Below, in pieces: positions 8,990-11,222 of a stretch of 11,222 nucleotides of DNA. Numbering within the stretch: the first letter of the stretch is position 1; every line of letters begins with the position of its first letter. The stretch lies in NCBI GenBank assembly GCA_015680635.1, contig JAABOA010000841.1:1-11222 (forward strand), given 5' to 3'. The notes below the pieces were generated by a model that saw only the letters and a program-made list of their open reading frames with translations, was not told the origin of the DNA and did no database searches. The stretch is from Lunasporangiospora selenospora. Lineage: Eukaryota > Mortierellomycota > Mortierellomycetes > Mortierellales > Mortierellaceae. Made by a program: the position numbers and the translations under genes.

Positions 8990-9272
8990 GATTGCGTTCA
9001 CACTCCCCTTTCTGCCGCTGGTATCTTCCAGGTCCGAGAAATTGTCATATGAGTGGAACTCCCAGGAGGTTGCAAAGGAACCGGAGAGCGTTTGGGCTAT
9101 GAGTGGCCGACGTGGTCCTTGTTGGTTTGATCAAAACCAAATTGAGCCAGCTTGCCAAGGATTTTATGCTCTGTCTATAGGTTCCTTGGCATGTTGTGTT
9201 GCCACTCTGTTTTAAACTACTATTTCAATTACAGTTTAATCGCTGGATCATACTCACTCACAATAGAGTCGC

Positions 9273-9339
9273 CCAATCAGCAACATTGTCAACCATTTTG
9301 GGAAAGATCAATTGTCCAATCGAAACCCAGGTATAAAAA
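9273..9339 (+). promoter_or_regulatory. CCAAT-CCAAT-TATA arrangement
   Basis: CCAAT at 9273-9277 and 9316-9320, then TATAAAAA at 9332-9339, in ordered promoter-like spacing and pointing right. Transcription would begin near 9362. The alternative is that GTATAA at 9331 is an intron donor following CCCAG. Confidence 0.4.
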
Positions 9340-9424
9340 AATCGCCCAACTCGATACGCTACATGTCATTTCTCACACAAAGATCCTGAGAACAATTGTA
9401 ATGGCGTCTTAGAGTGGTATGAAG

Positions 9425-9718
9425 GCAAGAGCTCCACAAGTTAAATTACAAGCTGTTGACAAGGTAATGCTTCATAGCAAACATTGTACACATAAACTCC
9501 TTGTCCTGTTGGCGGAAATCTCTGATTTACTGGAGGAAGATCCGCACTCAACATGCGGCGGCGGCACACTCCAGCTGCATTAATCGCCTAAAACAGAGTC
9601 TTGATCAAGTTTTGAAACACCAATCCTTGAATAAAAGTAAGTGTACGATGTTGAGATTTACTCACGCCTCTGTCTCTTCCTTTTTGTTGAAGAGTCATTT
9701 TGTTGTGCCGAGGCATAG
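9425..9718 (+). CDS. Putative small spliced gene, 5' end unresolved
   Basis: Three exon-like pieces join in phase: 9425-9463 (QELHKLNYKLLTS), 9575-9636 (CINRLKQSLDQVLKHQSLNK) and 9693-9718 (KSFCCAEA, stop 9716-9718). Introns: 9464-9574 (111 nt, GTAATG...CTCCAG) and 9637-9692 (56 nt, GTAAGTG, branch-like TTTACTCAC, T-rich tract, GAAG). The joined peptide has the leucine spacing of an amphipathic helix or coiled coil. An in-frame TGA at 9420-9422 means a further upstream exon would be needed, perhaps ending at 9330. A competing reading is an unspliced 54-codon frame from ATG 9419 to 9583 (MKARAPQVKLQAVDK...), with AATAAA at 9630-9635. I do not recognise either product. Confidence 0.25.
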
Positions 9719-9814
9719 TCTGTTGCTATCAGTCCATAGTAAGCTGCTAGGAAAACAGACATGTTGTAATTGTGAACTCCTGTTGATTGCGAACTCTGAT
9801 ACATCCTCTGCATA

Positions 9815-9820
9815 TTTATT
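9815..9820 (-). terminator. Polyadenylation signal overlapping the RPB7 stop
   Basis: On the minus strand the gene ends CAATAAATATG: the TAA stop at 9818-9816 is inside AATAAA. This matches the CENP-H arrangement. Confidence 0.5.
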
Positions 9821-11106
9821 GAATCTGACCGAGATAATCTTCCTTTATCGTGCCTACGGCATTCTATGGTACGGCAAACACAGTCGAGATATGAAAGATT
9901 GAGATAAAGGGGGTAATGCTCAGTACTAAGTCTTGTTTTTGATCATTGTTGAGGCAGAGTAGAAAGTGTAGTTCACTTACGATCTGTGTAGCTTGGTACT
10001 TGAGACCAACAATCTTGAGCCGTACCTGTCCGTTCTTTTCAATTACCTATTAGGACATATAAATAAATAAAAAGAGTCAGATAAAAGGTGTATAGAGCTA
10101 AAGAGGGGAAAGAGGACCCTCCCCGCTTAAAAAAATCTCAAAGAACGGACCTGATCCTCTCCTCTGTAACACGGTCCATTGGAGTCAAACTTGAAGTCAT
10201 TTGGCATTAACTAAACCAAGTCAATTGTGAAAGAAAGGTCGTGTCAATATACGGGACAGCTATATTATGTCTTCGATAATCTTCCGCTTTGATAAAAAGA
10301 GACTCATTTCAATGTACCTTCTGAGCAACAAAGACCTGAAGAGGGCCCACATCGGCAAAGAACCCAATCTTGATAATGGATTATAATGATGGCAAAACGA
10401 CAGAGACGATTAGCCAATTAAACCAAGGAGGAAACTGAGTACACTCTACTCCGCGGATTATGTCCACAGGGGAGAGTGGTAGCCAAAGGACAAAGAAATG
10501 GCCAAAGTACCTGGTTGACACTAGTAACGATCGCATCGACGACCTCGCCCTTGTATGGCTTAAAGACAATTGCCTGGTATTGGACCACAAACTCTGCAAG
10601 ACCTGATCCTGGCAAGACTTTTCCTGGGCTAATATTGGTCACGGTCAAGACGCAAATGATATAGCCTACTTTCCCAGAACAAGTGCCCTCGACATCTCCA
10701 TGAAGGTTGCGGAGAAGGAACTCCTTCATGTGGGGTCCAAAGTAGGACGGGTGGAGATTGATCGTATGTGACAGGTTGCGCTGATAATTGAGGAATTAAG
10801 ACGAATGTCGTTTTGCCATTCCCCCGTCGCGAGTAGAGTTGAGAGTCCATGTAGCGATCCATCCAGCAGCCGAGTTTATGTCGGTGTCCGTCGAGTTGTA
10901 TCACAGTTACCCCCGAAATGGCCGTATCAATCCATGAGTTGAACAATCACCAAGGAAACAAAAGAAAGTGAGCAATAAAGTCAGCTAATGCCTCCCATTG
11001 TGTAGAGACCAGCTCCATCGTAGAAGGTACTGAAAGTACGCCATTGACTGGATTTGCATCAAAACGGAGGTCAGCTTTTTATGCGTTTTGTTACCAAGAA
11101 AAACAT
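9816..11106 (-). CDS. RPB7: RNA polymerase II subunit RPB7, 168 aa, six exons
   Basis: Exons: 11106-11095, 10780-10511, 10368-10318, 10210-10151, 10046-9981, 9863-9816; every intron falls between codons (phase 0). The 168 aa compare with 171 in yeast Rpb7. The N-terminus aligns directly: MFFL, then SHTINLHPSYFGPHMKEFL, then DVEGTCSGKVGYIICVL, and VFKPYKGEVVDAIV at the tip/S1 domain boundary (residue about 80). The S1/OB part continues GFFADVGPLQVFVAQ, LMPNDFKFD and VIEKNGQVRLKIVG, and ends AVGTIKEDYLG, as in yeast (AIGSIKEDYLG). Rpb7 pairs with Rpb4 as the stalk of RNA polymerase II, near the RNA exit channel, acting in initiation and mRNA fate. The first coding exon is only 12 nt, followed by the longest intron here (314 nt). 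Identity is secure; the mini-exon is supported by phase and the MFF start of homologues. Confidence 0.95.
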
Positions 11107-11222
11107 GATTGGCCTGATGGAGAAAGCTCAATCTCACTTCATCCCTTTTATGGCCGCCATCTCATCAGGAAAGCAGGACAATTGGCGCTATAATTACGTC
11201 ACGGATGACATAACAGTCGCAC
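11107..11222 (-). promoter_or_regulatory. RPB7 promoter
   Basis: Read on the minus strand towards the gene: a CRE/ATF-like TGACGTAA (11201-11194), CCAAT (11185-11181), a TATA-like CATAAAAGG (11152-11144), and another CCAAT (11112-11108) two bases before the ATG. The TATA-like element lies about 40 nt before the ATG, implying a very short 5' UTR. The window edge cuts the region. Confidence 0.45.

Larger units (their letters stand above)
8022..9272. other. Repeat-bearing intergenic region without a supported gene
   Basis: About 1.25 kb between two divergent candidate promoters. It holds three short repeats (listed separately) and C/T-rich stretches at 8250-8500. Frames up to 168 codons at 7934-8552 are rich in Pro/Ser/His/Thr because they read through the repeats and run opposite the minus-strand unit. 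Between 8560 and 9150 every frame is cut by stops; I cannot assign it to a transposon or decayed gene. Confidence 0.5.

Noticed and set aside
8600-9150. Possible decayed mobile element
   Set aside because: A few short protein-like fragments appear in different frames, but no terminal repeats, target duplication or recognisable transposase motif can be seen.
9501-9902. Plus-strand 133-codon continuous frame
   Set aside because: It runs through a GTAAGTG...GAAG intron-like segment and then antisense to the last RPB7 exon. Only its part at 9575-9636 looks coding and is used in the small-gene candidate.
10629-10946. Minus-strand 105-codon frame beginning MFNSW
   Set aside because: It covers RPB7 intron 1 and then a shadow frame of RPB7 exon 2.

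Overview
The window looks like nuclear DNA of an early-diverging fungus, most likely Mucoromycota (Mortierella-like). This rests on intron-rich but compact genes, introns mostly 98-117 nt with GT...AG ends, AATAAA signals at or just after stop codons, pyrimidine-rich leaders, and a TCAIM-like gene that I recall from animals and early-diverging fungi rather than Dikarya. The taxonomic call is inference. I see no bacterial, viral or intact mobile-element gene and no CRISPR array.

Layout. 1-650: low-complexity flank with CT-rich repeats and no supported gene. 697-2037 (-): two-exon TCAIM-like protein (DUF4460/DUF4461 family, mitochondrial in animals). 2038-2728: divergent intergenic region, T/C-rich. 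2729-5717 (+): four-exon gene for an unrecognised 875-aa protein. 5823-7223 (+): seven-exon gene rebuilt by splice phase, 248 aa, a CENP-H (Mcm16/Fta3) inner-kinetochore protein. About 7595-8021 (-): a probable short transcription unit with TATA box, short upstream ORFs and AATAAA but an unresolved coding frame. 8022-9270: repeat-bearing intergenic DNA. About 9273-9718 (+): a second unresolved small unit with CCAAT/TATA-like elements and intron-like segments. 9816-11106 (-): six-exon RPB7 gene (RNA polymerase II subunit), 168 aa, starting with a 12-nt coding exon; its promoter reaches the right edge.

The genes do not form an operon or one pathway: a mitochondrial protein, an unknown protein, a kinetochore protein and a polymerase subunit sit side by side as housekeeping-type loci. 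The points most worth a second look are the unknown 875-aa protein, the two small transcription units, the RPB7 mini-exon, and the tight packing of the 875-aa gene against CENP-H. All exon models come from reading splice sites and phase by eye; no search or RNA evidence was available.
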